From the NCBI RefSeq assembly GCF_014189505.1, contig NZ_CP050301.1, forward strand, positions 627,501 through 691,500: a DNA stretch of 64,000 bases, read 5' to 3'. This DNA is from Phyllobacterium sp. 628. Its GTDB lineage: Bacteria > Pseudomonadota > Alphaproteobacteria > Rhizobiales > Rhizobiaceae. Below the pieces are notes generated by a model, which made no database searches, was not told the DNA's origin, and worked only from the letters and a program-made list of their open reading frames with translations. Within the stretch, counting starts at the first letter, position 1; every line of letters begins with the position of its first letter. This document shows, in pieces, positions 46,832 through 57,033 of this stretch. The translations under genes and the position numbers were made by a program.

Positions 46832-48155
46832 ATGAGTGTACGCTTGAGGGGGGGCAACGCACGCGTTGCTTATGACTTCTGTAATCGGGTCTGTTACCGG
46901 TGTTGCGTCAGCAGAAGAATTGACCATCGCCACCGTCAACAATGCCGATATGATTGTGATGCAGAAATTGTCGCCCGAATGGGAGAAGGCGACAGGCAAC
47001 AAGCTCAATTGGGTTGTTCTGGAAGAAAATGTCCTGCGCCAGCGTGTGACAACGGATATTGCCACCAAGAGCGGTCAGTTCGATATTCTAACCATTGGCG
47101 GTTACGAAGAACCCATCTGGGGCAAGTCCGGCTGGCTGACTTCGGTCGATGATCTTGGTGATGATTATGATTATGCCGACCTGCTCGATCCGATCAGAAA
47201 AGGCTTAACTGTCGATGGCAAGCTCTATGCGGTGCCGTTCTATACGGAAAGCTCTTTCACACTTTATCGCAAGGATCTGTTCGACGCTGCCGGCCTGAAA
47301 ATGCCGGATCAGCCCACCTATGACCAGATCAAGGAATTCGCAGCCAAGCTCACCGACAAATCCAAGGAACAGTATGGGATTTGTCTGCGTGGCAAGGCCG
47401 GCTGGGGCGAGAACATGGCGTTCCTTGGCACCATGATCAACACCTATGGCGGACGCTGGTTCGACATGGACTGGAAACCCCAGATTAATTCTGCACCATG
47501 GAAGCAGGCGGTGTCGACCTATGTCGAGTTGATGCAGAAATATGGGCCGCCCGGCGCAACATCCAACGGGTTCAACGAAAATCAGGCGCTGTTTGCGACG
47601 GGTCATTGCGCTATGTGGATTGACGCAACATCAGCGGCGGGCCGCGTTTATGATCCCAAGCAGAGCAAGGTTGCGGATACGGTGGCGTTTACCCGCGCGC
47701 CGGTTCAGGTCACGCCCAATGGCGCCGGCTGGTCCTGGGCCTGGACCTTGGCTATCCCGGTAACATCGAAAAAGACAGAAGCTGCGAAATCGTTCCTGAA
47801 ATGGGCGACATCGAAAGACTATGTCAAGCGGGTCGCCGCCAGTGAAGGCTGGGTTGCCGTGCCGCCGGGTACGCGCAAATCCACCTATGACAATCCTGAT
47901 TATCAAAAGGCAGCGCCTTTTGCTGCAACCGTGCTCGCGTCCATTATGGCTGCAGATCCGACCAAGCCGACCAAGGATCCTGTGCCCTATACCGGCGTGC
48001 AGTTCGTTGCCATCCCGGAGTTTCAAGCTTTCGGAACGACGGTTGGACAGCTCATTTCATCGTCGCTGGCCGGAACCCAGACGGTGGATCAGGCTCTGGA
48101 TTCAGCCCAGCGTCAGGTCGAGCAGATTATGAAGCGGGCGGGTTACATCAAATAA
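46832..48155 (+). CDS. Sugar ABC transporter solute-binding protein, frameshift in signal peptide
   Basis: The mature protein (family 1 binding protein, sorbitol/mannitol type) is open from 46866 to 48155, with SAEELTIATVNNADMIVMQK, FDILTIGGYEEPIWGK and NGAGWSWAWTLAIPVTSKKT. The best start, ATG 46832 with GGAGGAGG at 46817-46824, is in another frame. A run of seven G (46848-46854) separates them: with six G the frame would read MSVRLRGATHALLMTSVIGS then VTGVASAEE, a proper signal peptide. As written, translation from 46832 leaves the frame. Starts inside (TTG 46866, ATG 46872) lack basic residues for export. No permease or ATPase gene follows; the next gene is a dehydrogenase. Confidence 0.8.
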
Positions 48156-48164
48156 CCTTTTCAG

Positions 48165-48193
48165 GTGCGGCCCGCGCAGATATGGGCGGGCCG
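48165..48193 (+). terminator. Hairpin after the binding-protein gene
   Basis: GCGGCCCGC and GGGCGGGCCGC pair around a short loop, followed by TTTCG. It lies ten bases after the stop codon and before the dehydrogenase gene, so it probably stabilises or partly ends the upstream message. Confidence 0.55.
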
Positions 48194-48220
48194 CTTTCGT
48201 CGATGACAGGATAGATTGCG

Positions 48221-49219
48221 ATGAAAGCCATTCATTTCACCGGCTTGGGCATTGCTGGCATGGCCGATTTGAACGAGCCGGAGCTCGCACCCGGTCATGC
48301 GCTGGTACGGGTCATGGCATCGGGCCTTTGCCATACGGATATCGATGTTCTTTACGGGCGTTATGGCAATGGCGCCTTTCCGTTGGTGCCGGGCCATGAA
48401 TATGCCGGAGTGATCGAAGCAGTGGCTAGGGATGTCACGGGTTTTCGCGCGGGTGATCGCGTTGCCATCGACCCGAATATCCCCTGCGGCACTTGCCGGT
48501 CCTGCGGTAAAGGATTGACCAATCTGTGTGAAAGCCTTGAAGCCTATGGCGTCACCCGCAATGGCGGCTTTGCTGAATACAGTATGGTCAATTCAAACCA
48601 TCTTCATCCCATCGGCGATTTGCCCTTTCATATCGCTGCGCTCGCTGAACCCTTGGCCTGTGTGCAAAATGGCCTCGGCAACGCGCATGCGGTGAAGGCG
48701 GAAAACGCGCTGGTGTTTGGCGCAGGTCCCATCGGGCTGCTGATGGCCCTATCGCTCAAAGCCCAAGGTGTTGACGATGTGAGCGTCGCCGATATCAATG
48801 AAAGCCGTCTGGCTTTTGCTCAATCCCTTGGTCTGAAACCGGTTGTCTCTGGTTCGTCCGGTCTTGAAGTCACGCGCAAAGCTTTTGATTTTGTTGCCGA
48901 TGCAACCGGTATTGCCCATGTCGTGCAGGACATGATTGCCTATACGGCCGATGGCGGGACGGCATTGATTTTCGGCGTCAGTGTGCCGGATGCGCGTATT
49001 GAGATTGCACCGTTCGAAATCTTCCGCCGCCAGATCAGCCTTGTCGGCTCGCATTCACTCAACCGCAACATTCCCGAGGCACTCGCCATTTTGCAGCGTG
49101 ATGACGGAATGATGGCGAAACTGGTCTCGCACCGCCTGCCGCTTGCCGATGTTCTGCCGTTTCTGGCGAAAGGGACAGCAACACCTCAGACAATGAAGGT
49201 TCAGTTCTCGGCGGGGTAA
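48221..49219 (+). CDS. Zinc-dependent dehydrogenase, probable polyol dehydrogenase
   Basis: The 332-residue medium-chain dehydrogenase has catalytic zinc motifs SGLCHTDIDVLYGRYGNG and VPGHEYAGVIEA, the structural zinc cluster CGTCRSCGKGLTNLCE, and a nucleotide loop FGAGPIGLLMALSLKAQG. In context (LacI regulator, hexitol-type binding protein, tagatose kinase, GatZ) oxidation of galactitol to tagatose is a reasonable guess. The sorbitol or threonine dehydrogenase groups are alternatives. Confidence 0.85.
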   Translation: MKAIHFTGLGIAGMADLNEPELAPGHALVRVMASGLCHTDIDVLYGRYGNGAFPLVPGHEYAGVIEAVARDVTGFRAGDRVAIDPNIPCGTCRSCGKGLTNLCESLEAYGVTRNGGFAEYSMVNSNHLHPIGDLPFHIAALAEPLACVQNGLGNAHAVKAENALVFGAGPIGLLMALSLKAQGVDDVSVADINESRLAFAQSLGLKPVVSGSSGLEVTRKAFDFVADATGIAHVVQDMIAYTADGGTALIFGVSVPDARIEIAPFEIFRRQISLVGSHSLNRNIPEALAILQRDDGMMAKLVSHRLPLADVLPFLAKGTATPQTMKVQFSAG

Positions 49220-49257
49220 AGCCGCCCGCAACCAGTTTCAATCTGCTGATCACAATG

Positions 49258-49296
49258 AAAAACCCGCCAGTCTTGCAACTGGCGGGTTCTTTTTTC
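49258..49296. terminator. Bidirectional terminator between the dehydrogenase gene and rpsA
   Basis: AACCCGCCAGT and ACTGGCGGGTT pair around CTTGCA, flanked by GAAAAA on the left and CTTTTTTC on the right. It serves both convergent genes. Confidence 0.88.
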
Positions 49297-49318
49297 AGCA
49301 GAAGCTGCGGGGAAAAAA

Positions 49319-51019
49319 TTAGTTCTTTTCCTGCTTCTTCAGAGCGGCGCCAAGGATATCGCCGAGGGAAGCGCCTGAGTCGGACGAACCGTACTGTGCA
49401 ACGGCTTCCTTCTCTTCAGCGATTTCCAGCGCCTTGATGGAGACCTGCAGCTTGCGGGTTTTCTTGTCGAAGGCGATGACGCGGGCGTCAACCTTCTGGC
49501 CAACCGTGAAACGTTCTGGACGCTGTTCGTCGCGATCGCGGGAAAGATCCGCACGACGGATGAACGAGTCGAGATCGTGGTCAACCAGACGGACTTCGAG
49601 GCCGCCATCGGTGATGCCAGTGACTTCAACAGTCACAACGGCATTCTTGCGCAGTTCACCTGACGTTGCTGCTTCACCGACCTTGTCGCCTGTGAGCTGC
49701 TTGATGCCAAGCGAAATGCGTTCCTTCTCGACGTCAACATCAAGAACCTGCGCCTTGACGACGTCGCCCTTGTTGTATTCTTCGATGACCTGTTCGCCTG
49801 GACGGTTCCAGTCGAGGTCGGAGAGGTGAACCATGCCGTCCACATCGCCGTCGAGGCCAATGAACAGGCCGAATTCGGTCTTGTTCTTGACTTCGCCTTC
49901 GACGATCGTGCCGACAGGGAACTTGTCTGCGAAGGTCGTCCATGGGTTGTCGAGTGTCTGCTTGAGACCGAGGGAGATGCGGCGCTTGACCGGATCCACT
50001 TCGAGAACAACGACTTCGACTTCCTGAGTTGTCGAGAGCAGCTTGCCCGGATGCACGTTCTTCTTTGTCCAGGACATTTCGGAAACGTGGATAAGGCCTT
50101 CGATGCCTGGTTCGATTTCGACGAATGCACCGTAGTCGGTGATGTTCGTAACCGTACCGGTGATCTTTTTGCCGATCGGGTACTTCGCACCAATACCATC
50201 CCAAGGATCGCTTTCGAGCTGCTTCATGCCGAGCGAAATACGATGTGTTTCCTGGTTGATACGGATGATCTGAACCTTGACCGTCTGGCCGATGTTCAGG
50301 ATTTCCGAAGGATGGTTGACGCGGCGCCATGCCATGTCAGTCACGTGCAGCAGACCATCGATGCCGCCGAGATCAACGAACGCACCGTAATCGGTGATGT
50401 TCTTGACGACGCCTTCAACGACCTGACCTTCTTCAAGGTTCTGGACGATTTCAGAGCGCTGTTCAGCACGGCTCTCTTCAAGAACGGTACGGCGCGAAAC
50501 AACGATGTTGCCGCGGCGCTTGTCCATCTTGAGGATTTCGAAGGGCTGTGGGTTGTGCATCAGCGGGGTAACGTCGCGGATCGGACGGATGTCGACCTGC
50601 GAGCGCGGCAAGAAGGCTACGGCACCATCGAGATCGACGGTGAAACCACCCTTGACCTGATTGAAGATAACACCATCGACGCGTTCGCCGCGGTTGAACT
50701 TCTCTTCAAGACGGACCCAGCTCTCTTCGCGGCGTGCTTTTTCACGCGACAGAACAGCTTCGCCGAGGGCGTTTTCGATACGCTCGACATAAACTTCAAC
50801 GATATCGCCTGGCTTCAGCGAGCCGTCTTTGGCTTTCGCGCCGAATTCCTTGAGCGGTACGCGGCCTTCAACCTTAAGGCCGGCGTCAATGATCGCCATG
50901 TCTTTTTCGATGGCGACGATACGGCCCTTAACGACATAACCTTCAGCAAGGTCATTGGTGGCAAAGGACTCGGCGAGAAGAGCTTCGAAATCTTCGCGCG
51001 TTGGATTGGCTTGAGACAT
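49319..51019 (-). CDS. rpsA: 30S ribosomal protein S1
   Basis: S1 helps the 30S subunit bind and unfold mRNA. The 566-residue protein contains six S1/OB-fold repeats, with clear copies at GQVVEGVVKNITDYGAFVDL, GKKITGTVTNITDYGAFVEI and GTIVEGEVKNKTEFGLFIGL. The Met at 51019 is chosen since MSQANPTREDFEALLAESF is the family start and AGGAG precedes it. cmk lies upstream on the same strand, the conserved cmk-rpsA order. A hairpin occupies the leader just before the ribosome site. Confidence 0.97.
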   Translation of the reverse strand: MSQANPTREDFEALLAESFATNDLAEGYVVKGRIVAIEKDMAIIDAGLKVEGRVPLKEFGAKAKDGSLKPGDIVEVYVERIENALGEAVLSREKARREESWVRLEEKFNRGERVDGVIFNQVKGGFTVDLDGAVAFLPRSQVDIRPIRDVTPLMHNPQPFEILKMDKRRGNIVVSRRTVLEESRAEQRSEIVQNLEEGQVVEGVVKNITDYGAFVDLGGIDGLLHVTDMAWRRVNHPSEILNIGQTVKVQIIRINQETHRISLGMKQLESDPWDGIGAKYPIGKKITGTVTNITDYGAFVEIEPGIEGLIHVSEMSWTKKNVHPGKLLSTTQEVEVVVLEVDPVKRRISLGLKQTLDNPWTTFADKFPVGTIVEGEVKNKTEFGLFIGLDGDVDGMVHLSDLDWNRPGEQVIEEYNKGDVVKAQVLDVDVEKERISLGIKQLTGDKVGEAATSGELRKNAVVTVEVTGITDGGLEVRLVDHDLDSFIRRADLSRDRDEQRPERFTVGQKVDARVIAFDKKTRKLQVSIKALEIAEEKEAVAQYGSSDSGASLGDILGAALKKQEKN

Positions 51020-51032
51020 ATATACTCCTGAT

Positions 51033-51056
51033 ATGTCCGGAATAGTCATCGGACAT
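51033..51056 (-). promoter_or_regulatory. rpsA leader hairpin
   Basis: ATGTCCG (51033-51039) and CGGACAT (51050-51056) form a perfect 7-bp stem with a ten-base loop, ending four bases before the AGGAG site of rpsA. It may take part in translational autoregulation of S1, as known in enterobacteria, although the structures are not shown to be alike. Confidence 0.45.
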
Positions 51057-51146
51057 AGCACCGGTGGTTCGTGTTACGGTTCATCTGTATGCCAACCCGC
51101 CCTCGTGAGGGCAATCCGGTGCGAGGATCGGTAGCAGATGCTTGGT

Positions 51147-52121
51147 TTAATGCTTGCTTCCAGCCAAAGCCTGATCAATCAGGGTTTTGGCATTAAGAAA
51201 CGCGGTCTCTATATCCATTTCCGTCGTATCTAGCAAGTGCGCGTCCGCAGCGGGCTTGAGCGGCGAGTCCGTGCGGCCCATATCGCGGGCATCGCGGCGC
51301 ACCAGATCGGCCAGAATATCGTCATACTGGACACATGCGCCACTCGACTTAATTTCATCGTAACGGCGTTTCGCCCGCGCCTCCGGCGAGGCGGTTATAT
51401 AGAGCTTGACCGGAGCATCCGGGCAAACGACCGTGCCGATATCACGGCCATCAAGCACCGTACCGGGCGAGCGAATGGCAAAGGCTTGCTGTGAAGCCAC
51501 CAATGCGCGGCGCACTGCGGGCATGATTGCCACCTTGGATGCTGCTTCACCCACATCATGGGCGGAAAGCGCAGTCCGGTCGAGTTTCGCCAGATCAATG
51601 GTCCGCGCGGCTTTTTCAGCGAGAAACTCGTCATCCAGCGGCATGTTCTGGTCCATCAATGCCTTGGCAACGGCCCGGTAGGTCAGACCCGTATCGAGAT
51701 GATGATAGCCGTAATAATCGGCAATCCGCCGGGCCAGTGTGCCTTTGCCCGATGCGGCCGGTCCATCAATGGCGATGGTAAAGCGCGATGGCAAAAGGAC
51801 ATCATCCTTCTCGTCCCGGTCAAACAGCCAGTTTCCAAGCGCAAACAGCAGATAGGCGGCGGCCAGCACCAGGGTGATCAGCGGCGTAATGCCGATTGTC
51901 ACAAAGGCAAAGCCGCCCACCGTCGTTGCCAGCGAAGAAAGCCAGGCCGGCAGATAGGGCGAGAGGTTTTGCAACAGCGCATCAATGGCGAAAATCAGAG
52001 CGAACTGAAAGACAAACAACCAGAACAGGAGGGCAAACAGACCAAAGCGAATCTTCAGTGCCAGCCGCTCAACGGCATAGGCAAAGGCAACAATAAGGGA
52101 TGATGTCAGTATAAAATACAT
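51147..52121 (-). CDS. cmk: Cytidylate kinase with N-terminal membrane domain
   Basis: The C-terminal ~215 residues are a normal CMP/dCMP kinase: P-loop [19 protein letters not shown] (GPAASGKGT at 120-128), [26 protein letters not shown] and [20 protein letters not shown]. In front, in frame, lies ~110 residues with about three hydrophobic helices ([52 protein letters not shown]). The ATG at 52121 has GGGGAG six bases before it, supporting the fusion. Typical Cmk is ~220 residues. A TTG at 51794, with AAGGA upstream, could start a soluble kinase. The gene lies between a small membrane protein gene and rpsA. Confidence 0.88.
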   Translation of the reverse strand: MYFILTSSLIVAFAYAVERLALKIRFGLFALLFWLFVFQFALIFAIDALLQNLSPYLPAWLSSLATTVGGFAFVTIGITPLITLVLAAAYLLFALGNWLFDRDEKDDVLLPSRFTIAIDGPAASGKGTLARRIADYYGYHHLDTGLTYRAVAKALMDQNMPLDDEFLAEKAARTIDLAKLDRTALSAHDVGEAASKVAIMPAVRRALVASQQAFAIRSPGTVLDGRDIGTVVCPDAPVKLYITASPEARAKRRYDEIKSSGACVQYDDILADLVRRDARDMGRTDSPLKPAADAHLLDTTEMDIETAFLNAKTLIDQALAGSKH

Positions 52122-52185
52122 CAGGCACTCCCCGCCATGCGCATGACAAGGGGCAGCACTGTCTGCAAATGATCAACGGGTTCGA

Positions 52186-52542
52186 TCATGTCTCTTTGTT
52201 TCTTGCCTTTGCGCCCATGAGGAAGCCTATACCATAACCGGCAATCGAACCGAATGCGGGCGGCAGGAGCAGGAACTGATAGGGCATCCATTCACTTGGC
52301 ATTGCCATTTCTGCCTCCGACACACCCGGCTGGGCCGCATCGAAGACATTCCACGCATAGAGGAAGATCAGCAGCAAAGGAAGAACGACCCGCATGATCG
52401 TGCTCAAAATGCCCGGCCATGGACGCAATGATCCACTGGAAACTGTACCGCTATGGGCGCTGCGCCCCGCCCAGACAATGAACGGCACGCTCGACATCGC
52501 ATAGAGAAAATAGACGGTCAGTGCGGAAAAGACTGCGTTCAT
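52186..52542 (-). CDS. Hypothetical membrane protein
   Basis: The 118-residue protein has about three membrane segments: VFSALTVYFLYAMSSVPFIV, IMRVVLPLLLIFLYAWNVF and FLLLPPAFGSIAGYGIGFLM. No family is recognised. It lies 8 bases after aroA and 64 bases before the membrane-cmk gene on the same strand, so it is part of the aroA-cmk-rpsA transcription unit. Closeness to the membrane domain of cmk suggests the two could be related in function. Confidence 0.7.
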   Translation of the reverse strand: MNAVFSALTVYFLYAMSSVPFIVWAGRSAHSGTVSSGSLRPWPGILSTIMRVVLPLLLIFLYAWNVFDAAQPGVSEAEMAMPSEWMPYQFLLLPPAFGSIAGYGIGFLMGAKARNKET

Positions 52543-52550
52543 TGTTACGC

Positions 52551-54014
<1,464 letters not shown>

Positions 54015-54042
54015 TCATCGGCAATCTCTCGTCGTTTTGGCT

Positions 54043-54071
54043 TTGACAAATGCTCTGAATTGCGTTTATGG
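54043..54071 (+). promoter_or_regulatory. Candidate promoter of the TIGR02300 gene
   Basis: TTGACA at 54043-54048 and TTATGG at 54066-54071 are separated by 17 bases. The -35 is perfect, the -10 is poor. The gene starts 87 bases downstream. Confidence 0.35.
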
Positions 54072-54158
54072 GACCAGAAATCCATTTGATGAGCGCTGGC
54101 ATAATCGGTTTGACGATGGCATACCGGATGCAGGTGCAGCCAGAAGACGAGGCATAAC

Positions 54159-54548
54159 GTGGTAAATCCAAAACTTGGTACCAAGCGAATTGACCCGGAA
54201 ACAGGTCAGAAATTCTACGATCTCAACCGTGATCCGATTGTCTCGCCTTACACGGGTAAGAGCTATCCCCTGAATTATTTCGAATCGACCACTCCCGCAG
54301 CCCGCGAGGAAGAGGAAGAAGTCGAGACTGAAGAAGTCGACGTTGCACTGGAAAAGCCGGTATTCGTTTCGCTTGAAGAAGCCGATGGCGACACCGATGC
54401 CGATGTGCCGGATCTGGGTGATGATGTTGATGTTGAAGTCGACGATGCCGATGATGACGATACGTTCCTTGCCGAAGACGAAGAAGACGAAGATGACGAC
54501 GTCACCGATATTCTCGGCGGCGGCATCGGCGAAGACGACGAAAATTGA
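54159..54548 (+). CDS. TIGR02300 family (FYDLN acid) protein
   Basis: A 129-residue protein with a conserved N-terminal LGTKRIDPETGQKFYDLNRD and PIVSPYTGKSYP, followed by a very acidic tail rich in Asp and Glu (DDVDVEVDDADDDDTF). This family is known only from alphaproteobacteria and has no assigned function. It uses a GTG start at 54159 with GACGAGG upstream. It is divergent from aroA, a position it keeps in related genomes. Confidence 0.9.
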   Translation: MVNPKLGTKRIDPETGQKFYDLNRDPIVSPYTGKSYPLNYFESTTPAAREEEEEVETEEVDVALEKPVFVSLEEADGDTDADVPDLGDDVDVEVDDADDDDTFLAEDEEDEDDDVTDILGGGIGEDDEN

Positions 54549-54555
54549 TTTTGAG

Positions 54556-54703
54556 CAAGGTCTTTCGCCGTCCTGAAAAATAACAGGAAATATCCGGCGA
54601 ATAGACCTTGATCTTCTCCGCGGCGGGCGATATGTACCCGCCTCGGAACGGTACCAGACCGTTCGACTATCCTGCCGGATTTACTCGGCTTAGCCGAAAC
54701 CGG
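54556..54703 (+). other. Hairpin series between the TIGR02300 gene and tRNA-Ala
   Basis: First a long stem: CAAGGTCTTTCGCCG (54556-54570) pairs with CGGCGAATAGACCTTG (54595-54610, one bulge), with inner TCCTG/CAGGA. It could end the upstream gene, but no T run follows. Then GGCGGG/CCCGCC (54622-54642), GAACGGT/ACCGTTC (54646-54664) and CCGG/CCGG enclosing TCGGCT/AGCCGA (54675-54703). The tRNA starts 10 bases later. These could be terminator, 5' leader structure of the tRNA precursor, or an unknown RNA. Confidence 0.5.
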
Positions 54704-54713
54704 CTAATGGAAT

Positions 54714-54789
<76 letters not shown>

Positions 54790-54863
54790 ACTCCCGCTCA
54801 TGTGGTTGATTTTTGGTTCAGGTAAACGACGTGGCAGCCGTATAAGCTGCCACGGGTAAAACG

Positions 54864-55652
54864 TCACGAAAGATAGAATTGCCGGTGGAAGGCATACATG
54901 TCTTTGAATATGCAATATTCGGGGGCGCCAAAATGGATCACCGGACTTTTGCGCATGATGTCATTGCGCCACTTTTCCCATAAAATCTGAAAACGACTTT
55001 CTTCATCCGGATCAAACGACCTGATCTGGTAACCCAGCGTTGTGTGGAAGCGATAAGCCGCGTGACCAGGTGACGACATTCCGAGATAATCCGACAATTG
55101 GTCCCGAACCTTCCGTAGCTTCGCGTTCTCAGCTTCGTCGACGGGAAGCAGTTTGAGCGTGAGTGCAGAGGCGCGGTCCACAGGCGGACTGGGGTCGACC
55201 TTCATGCGCAGAGGCAGTTCGCAGTTTAATTTGAATTCCTGCAGTTTCGCGCTCAAAATTCGACTGCACTCGTCCATGGGGGCATCGAGACTGACGTCTC
55301 GCGGCCAAGCGCCAGCTTTGCGGATGCCTTCGCTCGCTCCCTCAAACACCGTCATATGATAGCTGGATGGCGGAAGGAGCGTTATTTTTCGCATAGAATC
55401 AAGGTGCTGGGCCTCGCGAAAAACATCAAGCAAAGCGTCGAAATAATCCGAATTCTCGCCTTGCTGAGGGACGTGACAAATGATGGTGTTGCCGGGAAAG
55501 GGCTTTACACTGCCGTCCGCACTGAATTTGTAGCCGACAGCAGAGGTATATTCACCCTGCGATGACGATTGAGCTTGGACACTATTGGCCAGGAGCACTC
55601 CGGCCGATGAGACGGCTACCTGTTTGAGAAAATGGCGCCGCAGGATCTGCAT
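54864..55652 (-). CDS. Exported 2H-phosphoesterase-like protein (DUF1868)
   Basis: The 262-residue protein has a twin-arginine-like signal (ILRRHFLKQVAVSSAGVLLA) and a DUF1868 domain. Two H-x-T motifs that define 2H phosphoesterases are present: His99-Met-Thr101 in SYHMTVF and His203-Thr-Thr205 in YRFHTTLGY. 2H enzymes cut cyclic phosphodiesters or RNA ends; the substrate here is unknown. Export suggests a periplasmic role. It is divergent from a ROK regulator gene. Confidence 0.83.
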   Translation of the reverse strand: MQILRRHFLKQVAVSSAGVLLANSVQAQSSSQGEYTSAVGYKFSADGSVKPFPGNTIICHVPQQGENSDYFDALLDVFREAQHLDSMRKITLLPPSSYHMTVFEGASEGIRKAGAWPRDVSLDAPMDECSRILSAKLQEFKLNCELPLRMKVDPSPPVDRASALTLKLLPVDEAENAKLRKVRDQLSDYLGMSSPGHAAYRFHTTLGYQIRSFDPDEESRFQILWEKWRNDIMRKSPVIHFGAPEYCIFKDMYAFHRQFYLS

Positions 55653-55804
55653 GTTTCACCTCGTTTGGTGGTTACATTAATTAAATACACGATGTGAACT
55701 TAGATTAAGTTAATGACGTAATTATAACAAGAGCTATTGTGATCGAAATTCGGACCGCCTTCTCAGGGTGTCGATGGGGAAGCGTTGAAACGGCAGGTAT
55801 AAAA

Positions 55805-56953
55805 ATGCACAAAGCGCTCGCGCTTTTGGACGGATCCATTACATTTACTGAAACCGAGCTTGGCATATTGCGCTATGCGCGGCGCTGGCCGGGAAAAAGC
55901 CGGACCGAAATTGCCGCTGCGCTTAACATTTCAAAGCCGATGCTGACGAAAGCGGTTGGCAAATTCGCATCATTGGATCTGGTAAGCGAAGACCGGGTGC
56001 AATTGCGGGAAGGTGAACGCGGCCAGCCGCCGGTCAGCGTCGCATTGCGGCCGGAAGCATTCAGGAGCATTGGCATTCATGTGAATCTGCGTCAGGTCGC
56101 GATTGTGTCCAGCGATCTGGCCGGGATAGTGCTGTCCGCCAGGTCGTATGATCTGAACAGTGATTTCACCTCTGCCAGCATTGCGCCTATTCTCAATGAT
56201 ATCCAGGCGATGATTGATAACTCGACCATCCCGGTCCTTGGAATAGGATTGGCAGTCCCGGCTATTGTTACCGAGAATGGCGAATTGTTTGAAGTCACCC
56301 CGGCCCAGCGGACTTTGCCTTATGGGGAAATGGCGCGCCAGTTGGGCAGCAGTCTTTCACTGCCCGTCTACCTGGACAATGGGGCATATTGCATGGCCAA
56401 TTACGAAGCCCACCGTCCCCAGTCGGAGAGCAAGTGCCTGCTCTATGTGACACTGGATTTTGGGGTAGGCGGCGGCCTTGCCTGGAACAATCAGGTTTTT
56501 CGGGGTGCATTCAATCAGGCGGCTAATATTGGCTCGCTGACGCCGGAAACGGGACCGCGCCCCAACTTGATAGATCTGGCGCAGTATTTGGGACGTCCGC
56601 TTCAGCAACTCACTCTTGAAGAGCTTGAAAGATTGAAGTCGATCAAGGATGTGGCGCTGCTTGAATGGATCAATGACCGGGGCGCGCTGCTGTCAAACTC
56701 CTTCAGTGTCGCTGTACAGCTGTACAATCCGGATACGATTGTCGTGGGCGGCTTTTTCCCGGCCTCAATTCTGGAAGCGCTTGTCAGCCAGATCAATCTT
56801 GATGTGCATGACATTCCTGGACGGCGTCCGCTGACCAAGCCGAAAATTCGCGTCACTCCGCTGATCGGCGCATTGGGTCTGGCGGAGGCTGCGGCTCTTT
56901 TGCCGGTTTCAGCACGCCTTCTGGGTGAGAAGGCGGTTCGGTTCCAGGTTTGA
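55805..56953 (+). CDS. ROK-family transcriptional regulator
   Basis: This is a NagC/XylR-type protein of 382 residues. An N-terminal winged helix (ILRYARRWPGKSRTEIAAAL, NISKPMLTKAVGKFASLDLV) is followed by a ROK sugar-binding domain with GIGLAVPAIVTENGEL, PVYLDNGAYCMANYEAH and TLDFGVGGGLAWNNQVFRG. The ATG at 55805 is favoured; an in-frame GTG at 55739 is possible. No sugar operon is directly adjacent, so targets are unknown. Confidence 0.88.
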   Translation: MHKALALLDGSITFTETELGILRYARRWPGKSRTEIAAALNISKPMLTKAVGKFASLDLVSEDRVQLREGERGQPPVSVALRPEAFRSIGIHVNLRQVAIVSSDLAGIVLSARSYDLNSDFTSASIAPILNDIQAMIDNSTIPVLGIGLAVPAIVTENGELFEVTPAQRTLPYGEMARQLGSSLSLPVYLDNGAYCMANYEAHRPQSESKCLLYVTLDFGVGGGLAWNNQVFRGAFNQAANIGSLTPETGPRPNLIDLAQYLGRPLQQLTLEELERLKSIKDVALLEWINDRGALLSNSFSVAVQLYNPDTIVVGGFFPASILEALVSQINLDVHDIPGRRPLTKPKIRVTPLIGALGLAEAAALLPVSARLLGEKAVRFQV

Positions 56954-57033
56954 TAACTGGGTTGAACCGGGAAAGTTATCCTCACTCGAACCAACAGACG
57001 GCGCTTGTCTAGAATGAACAATCCTAATCTAAG

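Noticed and set aside
49826..51031. Plus-strand open frame of 401 codons opposite rpsA
   Set aside because: It lies wholly antisense to the certain S1 gene, whose codon use leaves the opposite frame open. The translation resembles no family.
54275..54526. Serine-rich minus-strand frame
   Set aside because: It is the antisense reading of Asp/Glu codons in the acidic tail of the TIGR02300 protein.
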